The translations under genes were made by a program, and so were the position numbers. A stretch of DNA of 8,270 nucleotides. It comes from an uncultured Anaerosporobacter sp. GTDB taxonomy: Bacteria > Bacillota > Clostridia > Lachnospirales > Lachnospiraceae. This document shows positions 1-7,431 of the stretch, piece after piece; within the stretch, counting starts at the first letter, position 1; the number at the start of each line of letters is the position of its first letter. A model generated the notes under the pieces. It made no database searches. It was not told where the DNA came from and saw only the letters and a list, made by a program, of their open reading frames with translations. Location: the NCBI GenBank assembly GCA_945787925.1, contig CALZJY010000075.1, positions 1 to 8,270 of the forward strand, written 5' to 3'.

Positions 1-3000
1 ATGAAAACGTAGATGCAGAAGAAGGAATCACGCTTGTCACAGAGACGATGGACCGCTTACGTGAATTACTCAATAAGAAGCATTTCAAGACAAACAATGA
101 TGTCATGTTAAGCATGACAAGCCTTCTTAACGTATTAGTACAAGAAAAGCAATTAGTGAAAGAAGCCATTGAAAACTATGGCGTCGTAAGCGAACGCTTA
201 GGATTAGAGGCACCATGTACGGTTACGACAATGCAGCAAATCGTACAGCTTCTAGACTTACTAGCATTAAATCCAATGCCAACGTTACAATGGTTCGACC
301 TTTCGAAATGGAAGTCAAACTTCAACAAGATGCAGGAAGTAGAAGAAATCCTTTCTGTCGTAGCTAGCATGGAAAGCGATATTTTAGGAGAATTCGTAGA
401 AGACATCTTAACGATCAATGCAGAAGAAATGCTATATCGTTTTGAATATGAATACGTAGGCATTACGAAGCATCTGAAAAAGGATTACCGTAAGGATATG
501 GAAGCCGTTCGTTCCTTACGTCGTTATGCAGAACACCGCTTAGAAGAGGAAGATGTAGTAGAGGTACTTCAACGGGTACACACATACCAAGAAAATTATA
601 AGTTCGCTCTAGAACGTAAAGATTGGTTAAAACGCTTCTTAGGCGTGCATTATAGAGAAGAGGGAATTGACTGGAAGCTTGTAGAAAGAAACTTAAATGA
701 TTTCAGAAGAATCTTAGAAGTATTCCCAGATGGCATGATGCCACAAAAGATCAAAGACCTTCTGCTTGCAGGAAATGGTGCAGACCAGGCGCTAAAAGGT
801 GCAAACCTCGTATTAACGCAAATGATCGCACCTTCCCATGTAGAGAAGTTAGAAAGCATTTTTGCATTGACAGAAAGCATCGAAGAGACGCTTGTGGAAG
901 AAATCTTTGCAAGAATGAACGAGACGATTTCCAAGTTATCGTTATTAAAGCAAATCTATGGAATCTTCTATATTCCAAAGGATACGCTATTACCATATAA
1001 TGAAGGACTTGGCGCACTTAAGAAATTAAGACGCTACAACATCATTACCGAAGAATTCAAGGAACAAAAAGCAATCCTTACGAAGCTATTCGGTTCCCAG
1101 TTTGAAGGCTTGTCTACGAACTGGAATAAGATCATCAAAGGCTTAACGTTCATCCAGGACATGAAGGAAGAGAAAGAAAATATCTTCGTCAGCGAACGTT
1201 ATATCAAGAGCTGTATGGAAGAGGCTTGTGTGGATGGCCTAACAGATACGTATGAATACCTAGGTTACCTAGTAAATGATATGGAACCATTAGTAGAATG
1301 GTTTGACCAGTTATTCCGATACTCTCTTGCAAATAAGAAAGTAACCGACTTAACGGTACAGTTAGACAACATCCTTCACAACGAACACTCCATCGACCAA
1401 TGGTGTGCGTATGTAAGGGCAAGAAATACTCTTGTAGATACTGGATTAGGAAACTTCGTATCTGAAATCGAAACGATGGAAGTGGAATCTAACGCAATCA
1501 AGGATACGTTCTTAAAACGTTTCTACCAATTATGGTTAGATAAGATGGTACCGCAATTCGATACGGTAGCAAACTTCCAAGGAGATATGTTAGAAGAAAC
1601 AAGAAGCGAATTTGACAAGCTAGATGTAAAGCAGCTTGAAATCGCGAAGCTACGTGTGCGCGAACACCTTCTTTCTAACGTGCCAGATGCAGATACAAGC
1701 TTTGGTGCGGATGATGAAATCGGTATCTTAAAACGAGAACTTGCAAGCAAGCAAAGAATGCCGCTTCGTAAGTTATTCGAACAGATTCCAAACTTGTTAT
1801 TATCCTTAAAGCCATGCTTTATGATGTCGCCACTGACGGTCAGCTTATTCCTAGAGACAAGCAAGTTCCATTTCGATCTTGTTATCTTCGATGAAGCAAG
1901 CCAGGTTCGTACAGAAGATGCGATCGGGGCAATCTTAAGAGGTTCCCAAGTAATCGTGGCAGGGGATATCAAACAGCTTCCACCAACAAGCTTCTTTATG
2001 GCAAGTAAAGAGCCTATGATGGATGGTGCGGCAGAAATCCCAATGTGCGAATCTATCTTAGAAGAAGCACAAATGGTACTTCCAGAACGTACGTTACGTT
2101 GGCATTATAGAAGCCGTAACGAAGGATTAATCGCCTTCTCTAACGATGCAATCTATAACCACAACCTAATCACGTTCCCATCTAGCGTCGTAAATCAAAA
2201 AGACAGCGGGGTAGAATACTACTACGTAGAAGATGGTGTTTATGATCGAGGCGGCAAGAAAAACAACGTGGTAGAAGCAAAACGCATCGTAGAGTTAGTA
2301 TTAGAACATGCGAAGAACCAGCCAGAACGTTCCTTAGGCGTGATCACATTCAGTGATGCACAACGTCAAGAAATCGAACGCAGGATCTTAGAAGTACGTC
2401 AAGAGACAAGTGAGTACGAAGAGTTCTTTAGCGACAAGAAAGCAGAACCATTCTTTGTGAAGAACTTAGAAAACGTACAAGGGGATGAACGTGATACGAT
2501 CATCTTCAGTATCGCATACGGCAAGGATGGACAAGGCGTATTTAATATGAACTTCGGTCCACTTAGCAAGAAAGACGGTTACCGTCGTCTGAACGTAGCG
2601 ATTACAAGAGCGAAATACAATGTAAAATTAGTAGGCTCCATCATGCCAGATGATATGAACTTAGAAAACTGCAATTCCGAAGGCGTGAAGATGCTTCATG
2701 ACTACATCGTATATGCAATCAATGGAAACAAGCCATTGAGAGGAGAAGAAAAGACGGCGCTTGCTCCGTTTGAAGATTCCATTTATGAGTATCTAGTAGC
2801 ACACAACTATACGGTAGAACGTAAGGTTGGATGTTCTGGATACCGCATGGACCTTGCAGTCGTACATCCAAACAAGCCAGGACATTACGTGCTAGGAATT
2901 GAATGTGATGGGGAAACGTATTTCGCAGCAAGAACGGTTCGTGAACGAGAACGACTTCGTCAGACCGTATTAGAAGAAATGGGCTGGAAACTATATAGAA

Positions 3001-3095
3001 TATGGTCCACAGACTTTATAAAGAATCCTTTTGTAGAAGGACAAAAGTTATTAGAAGCAGTTGAACAGGCAATTGCAGAACAGGAGACAGTATGA
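1..3095 (+). CDS. Large SF1 helicase with C-terminal Vsr-like nuclease domain, 5' truncated by window edge
   Basis: The reading frame is open from base 3, so the true start lies upstream; the Met at base 48 (residue 1 in this numbering) is only the first internal ATG. Residues 1 to about 560 form a long, helix-rich charged region. After it come SF1 helicase motifs: SPLTVS, Walker B DEASQ (615-619), GDIKQLPPT (motif III, from 639), WHYRSR (685-690), NVQGDERD (809-816) and NVAITRAK (849-856). Walker A is not visible and should lie off the left edge. Residues about 905-1000 resemble the MTES-1575/Vsr-like endonuclease fold: FEDSIYEYL, GYRMDLAV (D935), GIECDG (E952, D954) and GWKLYRIWS. Related proteins often begin with DUF4011. 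Similar helicase-Vsr proteins have, as I recall, been reported as anti-phage genes (Hhe); a DNA repair role is an alternative. The domain call is firm; the biological role is inference. Confidence 0.9.
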   Translation, partial: ENVDAEEGITLVTETMDRLRELLNKKHFKTNNDVMLSMTSLLNVLVQEKQLVKEAIENYGVVSERLGLEAPCTVTTMQQIVQLLDLLALNPMPTLQWFDLSKWKSNFNKMQEVEEILSVVASMESDILGEFVEDILTINAEEMLYRFEYEYVGITKHLKKDYRKDMEAVRSLRRYAEHRLEEEDVVEVLQRVHTYQENYKFALERKDWLKRFLGVHYREEGIDWKLVERNLNDFRRILEVFPDGMMPQKIKDLLLAGNGADQALKGANLVLTQMIAPSHVEKLESIFALTESIEETLVEEIFARMNETISKLSLLKQIYGIFYIPKDTLLPYNEGLGALKKLRRYNIITEEFKEQKAILTKLFGSQFEGLSTNWNKIIKGLTFIQDMKEEKENIFVSERYIKSCMEEACVDGLTDTYEYLGYLVNDMEPLVEWFDQLFRYSLANKKVTDLTVQLDNILHNEHSIDQWCAYVRARNTLVDTGLGNFVSEIETMEVESNAIKDTFLKRFYQLWLDKMVPQFDTVANFQGDMLEETRSEFDKLDVKQLEIAKLRVREHLLSNVPDADTSFGADDEIGILKRELASKQRMPLRKLFEQIPNLLLSLKPCFMMSPLTVSLFLETSKFHFDLVIFDEASQVRTEDAIGAILRGSQVIVAGDIKQLPPTSFFMASKEPMMDGAAEIPMCESILEEAQMVLPERTLRWHYRSRNEGLIAFSNDAIYNHNLITFPSSVVNQKDSGVEYYYVEDGVYDRGGKKNNVVEAKRIVELVLEHAKNQPERSLGVITFSDAQRQEIERRILEVRQETSEYEEFFSDKKAEPFFVKNLENVQGDERDTIIFSIAYGKDGQGVFNMNFGPLSKKDGYRRLNVAITRAKYNVKLVGSIMPDDMNLENCNSEGVKMLHDYIVYAINGNKPLRGEEKTALAPFEDSIYEYLVAHNYTVERKVGCSGYRMDLAVVHPNKPGHYVLGIECDGETYFAARTVRERERLRQTVLEEMGWKLYRIWSTDFIKNPFVEGQKLLEAVEQAIAEQETV
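3082..3087 (+). promoter_or_regulatory. RBS of the HEAT-methyltransferase gene, inside the helicase gene
   Basis: AGGAGA lies inside the last codons of the helicase gene, five to six bases before the ATG at 3092. This start overlaps the helicase stop as ATGA. The arrangement fits translational coupling or reinitiation and supports 3092 as the start. Confidence 0.7.
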
Positions 3096-4573
3096 TTCGT
3101 GAAACGTTTGAAGAAATCGTAAAGCAGCAGGAGGTTCGAGCGAACTTAAGCAAGCTTAGAAAAGAGTTAAAGGAGCCAGGGGCAAAACATGCCCTCCTTT
3201 ACTACATCGGTCCGAATGAGGAAATCTTTCAGAAACTCCTGTTTCACGAAGATGCCAAAGTCCGTAAGAATGCAGCATTAGTAATGGGGGATTTGGCCGT
3301 AAAGACCGACCTTCTCCCACTCATCAATGCATATGAGCGCGAGGAGAAGCTGTTTGTAAAGAGTTCCTATCTTGCAGCGATCAAGAACTTTGATTACAGC
3401 CAATTCGTAGGGCTGTTCAAAGAACGTCTAGAGAAGTTGAGCAAGGTAGAAATCACGGACGAAAACCGCAAGCACCTTTCCGAGGAAATGCGTGCCCTTA
3501 GCGATTTGATCGTAGCAGAGGAAGGCGTGAAGATGCATGGATTTAATGGATTTAACGAAGAATCTACCCTTGTGCTATTAACAAACCGTGATCAGATTCC
3601 AGCGACACAAGAACAGCTAAAATCCATGAGGACGAAAGCATTCAATGCAGGGCTTATGGTAAAGACAGACGATTTAGAATCCGTATTGGAGGTAAGAACG
3701 TTTGAAGAATTACTATTTATCATAGAAGATATGAAGGTGCTTTCTGGAGACTGCATGACATGTGCAAAACAGATTGCAGAAAGCAGTCTACTATCCTTCT
3801 TAGAGAAACGCCACAAAGGAAAGGCTCCATTCTACTTTAGAATCGAGTTAAAGGCGAAATGGGACCTTGCAAAGAAGAGTGCGTTTACGAAGAAGCTTAG
3901 CAGCGAGATCGAACGATTAAGCAACCGTTCTTTAATCAATACGACAAGCAACTATGAAGTAGAGCTTCGTCTGATTGAAAACAAGGATGGCAACTTCAAT
4001 ACCCTAGTAAAACTTTATACGCTTTTTGACAAGCGTTTCCGTTACCGTAAGGAAGTACTTCCTACAAGCATCCGTCCAGTTAATGCGGCGCTTACGGTAG
4101 AACTTGCAAAGCCTTATATGAAAGAGAATGCGCAAGTATTAGATCCATTCTGTGGAGTAGGAACGATGTTAATTGAGCGTCATAAGGCGGTACCTGCCAA
4201 TACGACATACGGAATTGACATTTACGGCGAAGCCATTGATAAGGCAAGGGTAAATACAGAAGCTGCAAGACAGATCATCCACTATATCAACCGTGATTTC
4301 TTTGCATTCAAACATGACTATCTATTTGATGAAATCATCACAGATATGCCATTCGCAATCGGAAGAAAGACGGAAGACGAGATTACGTTCCTATACTTAA
4401 ACTTCTTTAAGAAGGCAAAGGAACACTTAAAAGAGGATGGAATCATCATCATGTACAGCCATAACAAGGACTTAGTAAGAAAGTTCTCTGGAAAATATGG
4501 ATTTGTAATCAAAGAGGAATTTGTAATCTCTATGCGTGAAGGCACATACGTATATGTGCTTGCACAACAATAA
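3092..4573 (+). CDS. HEAT-like repeat / THUMP-like SAM-dependent methyltransferase (Trm14/RlmL-like)
   Basis: A 493-residue predicted cytoplasmic protein. Residues about 34-101 look like HEAT-type helical hairpins, with EIFQKLLFHEDAKVRKNAAL as the clearest unit. Residues about 245-320 (from FYFRIELKAKW) resemble the THUMP/ferredoxin-like RNA-binding region that precedes the catalytic domain in Trm14, TrmN and RlmL. The Rossmann domain follows: VLDPFCGVGTMLIER (D351, G355, G357) is SAM motif I, and GIDIYGEAI puts an acidic residue (D376) where the SAM ribose is bound. The motif IV position reads TDMPF (D418, P420, F421) rather than the usual (N/D)PPY. RNA guanine-N2 methylation is the likeliest family activity, but substrate and site are unknown. 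The four-base ATGA overlap with the helicase gene and the terminator after the stop make it the last gene of that unit. A DNA substrate is a less likely alternative. Confidence 0.85.
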   Translation: MIRETFEEIVKQQEVRANLSKLRKELKEPGAKHALLYYIGPNEEIFQKLLFHEDAKVRKNAALVMGDLAVKTDLLPLINAYEREEKLFVKSSYLAAIKNFDYSQFVGLFKERLEKLSKVEITDENRKHLSEEMRALSDLIVAEEGVKMHGFNGFNEESTLVLLTNRDQIPATQEQLKSMRTKAFNAGLMVKTDDLESVLEVRTFEELLFIIEDMKVLSGDCMTCAKQIAESSLLSFLEKRHKGKAPFYFRIELKAKWDLAKKSAFTKKLSSEIERLSNRSLINTTSNYEVELRLIENKDGNFNTLVKLYTLFDKRFRYRKEVLPTSIRPVNAALTVELAKPYMKENAQVLDPFCGVGTMLIERHKAVPANTTYGIDIYGEAIDKARVNTEAARQIIHYINRDFFAFKHDYLFDEIITDMPFAIGRKTEDEITFLYLNFFKKAKEHLKEDGIIIMYSHNKDLVRKFSGKYGFVIKEEFVISMREGTYVYVLAQQ

Positions 4574-4587
4574 GAGGAGTAAAATAG

Positions 4588-4631
4588 AAGGCAGAAGTTG
4601 CAATCGCTTAGGTTGTTACCTCTGCCTTTTT
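4588..4631 (+). terminator. Rho-independent terminator after the methyltransferase gene
   Basis: A hairpin starts 15 bases after the stop codon. Left arm 4588-4605 (AAGGCAGA at its base) pairs with right arm 4611-4628 (TCTGCCTT at its base) across a five-base loop, GCTTA. The stem has two mismatches and two G-U pairs in its upper half. A run of five T follows the GC-rich base. It separates the helicase-methyltransferase unit from the next gene. Confidence 0.85.
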
Positions 4632-4642
4632 GTTCATATAAT
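4613..4642 (+). promoter_or_regulatory. Possible second promoter overlapping the terminator
   Basis: TTGTTA (4613-4618, 4 of 6 to TTGACA), an 18-base spacer, then a perfect TATAAT (4637-4642). It would start transcription near 4649 and give the membrane enzyme gene a leader of about 210 bases. The -35 lies in the right arm of the terminator. This is weak because AT-rich intergenic DNA yields such matches by chance, and a better promoter lies downstream. Confidence 0.3.
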
Positions 4643-4780
4643 ACATTTTCAAATTACAAAAGCGGGAGTAGAATAGTGTCAGAGTGTAAAAATTAGGAAT
4701 GGATTAGAGGGAGGAGTTTAAAAAGAGAGTAAGAGCGATGACGAAAAAGCTCGGGATTAATAGGAGAATGATGGTTACAG

Positions 4781-4809
4781 TTGATATTTGGAATCAAAAC
4801 CAGTATAAT
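4781..4809 (+). promoter_or_regulatory. Sigma-A type promoter of the LTA synthase-like gene
   Basis: TTGATA (4781-4786, 5 of 6 to consensus), a spacer of exactly 17 bases, and a perfect TATAAT (4804-4809). The predicted start is near 4815-4818, leaving a leader of about 45 bases. I see no clear operator around it, so it reads as a strong, possibly constitutive promoter. Confidence 0.8.
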
Positions 4810-4849
4810 TAGTGCTTGTGCGAATAACTCACTTAGAAAGTACATAAAG

Positions 4850-4855
4850 AAGGAG
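4850..4855 (+). promoter_or_regulatory. RBS of the LTA synthase-like gene
   Basis: AAGGAG lies five bases before the ATG at 4861 (AGAAGGAG, TAATT, ATG). It fixes this start. Confidence 0.8.
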
Positions 4856-4860
4856 TAATT

Positions 4861-7215
4861 ATGTCAAATCTAAAGAAATTAAATAATGCAATGTTAGCAT
4901 TAGTATTAACAGTAGTTGTAGCAATCATCGATATGAAACGATTGATTCCTCATAACATGTATAGCCTGCTTTTTATAATTGCAGTCTATGCGTATCTATT
5001 TGTAGGAATTCTAGCTTATAAGAACAAAGAAACAATCAGAGAAAAGGGCATCGCACGTCTTAGAAGGTTCGGTTATTATGCAATCGAAAGCTTCTTTACA
5101 GGACTAGGTGTCTATGGATTTTATCGCAATCTTCCATTTGCACGTCCACACGGAGTGTACATCTATCTTGCAATGGTAGCAGTCATTTATGTTATGACGT
5201 TACTCTATGTGTATGGATGGATGATTGAGGATAAGAAGAAAGTAAAGCAATATGGTATCTTAGCAGCAATCATGTGGATCTTCCATGACTGCGTATACTT
5301 ATTCCCAGCCAATGATACGAGACCAGGACAGGTAACGGGTTCTGTCTTCATCCTTGTGTACGGATTAATCGTAGCGCTTTATTTCTTTGACTTCGATAAA
5401 ATCAAGAAATTAAAGAAATACAAAGAAACACGTCCAGTTAAAGTAACATATATTATGTACGTAATCGCTATGTGGTTAATATTCGCAACAATTGAAACGT
5501 TATCAAAGACATTTGTATTTGAAGTTATGCCATGGAACTGGTTCATGAATATCATCTGGATTTTCTTATTCTCTGGAGTGATTTATCTGTTTACAAAGAG
5601 AATGAAGCCAGCATTAATCGTTACCTTGGTTGTCTGGGTAGTAATGGGATTATCCAACGGATTCTTAATCCTATTTAGGGGTTCCCCAATCCTTCCAGCC
5701 GACCTTTCCTTAATCAGTACGGCAGCACAAGTATCTAATAATTATACGTACCAGCTTTCTTACTACATGGTAGAAGGACTATATATTGGTATCTTTACGT
5801 TATTATTTATATTAAAAATCAACGATACGAAGCCATCGAAGAAAAACTATCGCAAGTTTGCGGGAATGTTTGTAGCAGCGGCACTTTGCGTATACCCAAT
5901 GTTAGTGGTAAACACGAAGCTCTTTGATGACAGCCTAGATCTTTGGAGACCAGTAAAGACATATCGTCAGTTTGGTGCGATCAACGCATTTAGTATGAAT
6001 GCGTTGGCAATGAAGGTAAGACAGCCAGAAGGCTATTCCATCGATGCAGCGAAGAAAGTATTAGAAGGCTATGAAAGTGATCCGGTAGATACCTCACGTA
6101 CGCCAAATATCATTGTCATAATGGATGAGTCGTTTGCAGACCTTACTCAGGTAGGAGAGTATAAGACAAATAAGGAAGTTATGCCATACTTTAACTCCTT
6201 AAAGAAAAATATCATCAAGGGAACGGCATATAGTTCCGTACTTGGTGGTGGAACTGCAAACTCGGAATATGAATTCCAAACAGGAAATCCAATCACGTTC
6301 CTTCCAACAGGAACGATTGCATATCAGCAATATATCCAAGGGGAAACGAATTCCTTTACACAGACATTAAAGAGCTTAGGATATTCCGCAACTGCGTTCC
6401 ATTCTTATGAAAGAAATACGTATCGAAGAGAAATCGTATATCCATTAATCGGATTTGATGACTATTTCGCAAGAGAGTCCATGGAAAATCCAGACAAGTT
6501 ACGTGGATACATTACGGACGAAGCGGATTTCAAGAAAGTAATCCAGTTCTATGAAGAACGTGATAAGACAAAACCATTCTATCTATTCAATGTTACGATG
6601 CAAAACCATAGTTCCTACGATACAGGAAAGATGGAATATAACATCAAGGTAGAAGGTGACACAGAATATAAGGATGCGGAAGAATACTTATCTTGTATCA
6701 GCCGTACGGATGAAGCAATCAAGACATTGATCGATTACTTCTCTAATGTAGAAGAAGAAACGTATATCATATTCTACGGCGATCATCAGCCAAACTTATA
6801 TTCCGGATTCTTTGAAGATTTATTAGGTGGAGAAATCCAGGACCTTAGCGTAGAGAAGTTACAAAAACGTTACCAAGTTCCATTCTTTATCTGGAGCAAT
6901 AAGGAATTAGAATCCAAAACAGTAGATAAGATCAGTTTAAACTATCTATCTTCATTCTTCTTACAAGAAGCAAAACTTCCAATGACAGCGTATAACAAAT
7001 ACCTTATGGATTTATTTAAGAAATATCCAGTAGTCAACATCAATGGTTATGTAAATAGTAACAATGAATTCTTTGATGCAAATCAGATTCATGAAAACCA
7101 AGACTTAGTGGACTTCAATAAGCTTGTATATAATACGCTCATTGATAAATGCAAGGGATTAGAAGATGCCTATAAGCTAAAAGATGCAGCAGGCACAGAG
7201 ACTTCATCCAAATAG
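4861..7215 (+). CDS. LTA synthase / phosphoglycerol transferase family membrane enzyme
   Basis: A 784-residue protein with a multi-pass membrane domain and an extracellular alkaline phosphatase/sulfatase-fold domain, as in LtaS and MdoB relatives. I count about eleven hydrophobic segments between residues 10 and 352 (near 10-24, 35-54, 72-88, 100-120, 131-148, 160-178, 195-215, 225-245, 250-272, 303-320 and 335-352). The catalytic domain starts near residue 414. E423 (IVIMDESF), the likely nucleophile T465 (GGGTANSEYEF), H583 (TMQNHSSY) and D641-H642 (FYGDHQPN) match the metal-binding and catalytic positions of LtaS. Such enzymes move glycerol phosphate from phosphatidylglycerol to an acceptor, building lipoteichoic acid or decorating surface glycans; which one applies here is not visible. 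It is longer and has more membrane segments than LtaS (about 650 residues, five segments). It has its own promoter and terminator. Confidence 0.92.
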   Translation: MSNLKKLNNAMLALVLTVVVAIIDMKRLIPHNMYSLLFIIAVYAYLFVGILAYKNKETIREKGIARLRRFGYYAIESFFTGLGVYGFYRNLPFARPHGVYIYLAMVAVIYVMTLLYVYGWMIEDKKKVKQYGILAAIMWIFHDCVYLFPANDTRPGQVTGSVFILVYGLIVALYFFDFDKIKKLKKYKETRPVKVTYIMYVIAMWLIFATIETLSKTFVFEVMPWNWFMNIIWIFLFSGVIYLFTKRMKPALIVTLVVWVVMGLSNGFLILFRGSPILPADLSLISTAAQVSNNYTYQLSYYMVEGLYIGIFTLLFILKINDTKPSKKNYRKFAGMFVAAALCVYPMLVVNTKLFDDSLDLWRPVKTYRQFGAINAFSMNALAMKVRQPEGYSIDAAKKVLEGYESDPVDTSRTPNIIVIMDESFADLTQVGEYKTNKEVMPYFNSLKKNIIKGTAYSSVLGGGTANSEYEFQTGNPITFLPTGTIAYQQYIQGETNSFTQTLKSLGYSATAFHSYERNTYRREIVYPLIGFDDYFARESMENPDKLRGYITDEADFKKVIQFYEERDKTKPFYLFNVTMQNHSSYDTGKMEYNIKVEGDTEYKDAEEYLSCISRTDEAIKTLIDYFSNVEEETYIIFYGDHQPNLYSGFFEDLLGGEIQDLSVEKLQKRYQVPFFIWSNKELESKTVDKISLNYLSSFFLQEAKLPMTAYNKYLMDLFKKYPVVNINGYVNSNNEFFDANQIHENQDLVDFNKLVYNTLIDKCKGLEDAYKLKDAAGTETSSK

Positions 7216-7225
7216 TAATAGAGTA

Positions 7226-7261
7226 AAAAGCACAAGGACTGCTTCGTCCTTGTGTTTTTTT
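7226..7261 (+). terminator. Strong rho-independent terminator after the LTA synthase-like gene
   Basis: A perfect nine-base stem, CACAAGGAC (7231-7239) with GTCCTTGTG (7246-7254), around a TGCTTC loop. Seven T follow (7255-7261), with an A run on the 5' side (7225-7229). It begins about ten bases after the stop codon and isolates this gene from the copper operon. Confidence 0.93.
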
Positions 7262-7263
7262 AT

Positions 7264-7338
7264 TGCACACTTTGTTCCATTGTTGTCAGAACGTATTCGC
7301 AACGGGGGGAATTGTATATAAAGAGGACAAAGTTTGCA
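7264..7338. repeat. Imperfect inverted repeat upstream of the copper operon
   Basis: TGCACACTTTGTTCC (7264-7278) is nearly the reverse complement of GGACAAAGTTTGCA (7325-7338), with one mismatch and one unpaired T. The arms are about 46 bases apart. The repeat sits between the terminator and the csoR promoter and contains no gene. It could be a protein site pair, a relic of an inserted element, or chance. Confidence 0.5.
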
Positions 7339-7356
7339 TACTAGGGAAGAAGACAT

Positions 7357-7385
7357 TTGACAAAGAAAGTAGAATACGATACCAT
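7357..7385 (+). promoter_or_regulatory. Promoter of the csoR-copA operon
   Basis: A perfect -35 TTGACA (7357-7362), a 17-base spacer and TACCAT (7380-7385, 4 of 6) as the -10. The predicted start is near 7391-7393, at the left edge of the CsoR-type palindrome, so bound repressor would block initiation. The TTG of this -35 also opens an in-frame extension of csoR and should not be taken as its start codon. Confidence 0.75.
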
Positions 7386-7391
7386 ATACCC

Positions 7392-7408
7392 ATACCCCCC
7401 GGGGGTAT
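7392..7408. promoter_or_regulatory. CsoR operator palindrome
   Basis: ATACCCCC-C-GGGGGTAT: two perfect eight-base arms (7392-7399 and 7401-7408) around one central C. A C/G tract flanked by TA-rich ends is the known form of CsoR binding sites. It lies just downstream of the -10, at about +1, and 24 bases before the csoR start. This is the expected place for autorepression relieved by Cu(I). Confidence 0.85.
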
Positions 7409-7417
7409 ATGAAGGGG

Positions 7418-7424
7418 AAGGAAG
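7418..7424 (+). promoter_or_regulatory. RBS of csoR
   Basis: AAGGAAG ends seven bases before the ATG at 7432, within a purine-rich run from 7411. It supports 7432 as the start, downstream of promoter and operator. Confidence 0.65.
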
Positions 7425-7431
7425 TAACATC

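Noticed and set aside
48..50. ATG at 48 as the true start of the helicase
   Set aside because: The frame stays open to the left edge, no RBS precedes it, and Walker A is missing, so the gene must begin upstream.
1523..1972. 149-residue minus-strand open frame inside the helicase gene
   Set aside because: It is antisense to conserved helicase motifs, lacks recognisable domains or an RBS, and is best explained as a shadow of the real gene.
4738..4812. A 24-codon open frame starting with ATG in the intergenic region
   Set aside because: No well-spaced RBS, it overlaps the strong promoter at 4781-4809, and the product has no recognisable features.
7357..7431. N-terminal extension of CsoR from the TTG at 7357
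   Set aside because: The TTG is part of the -35 element, the extension covers the operator, and the ATG at 7432 has its own RBS and gives the usual family length.
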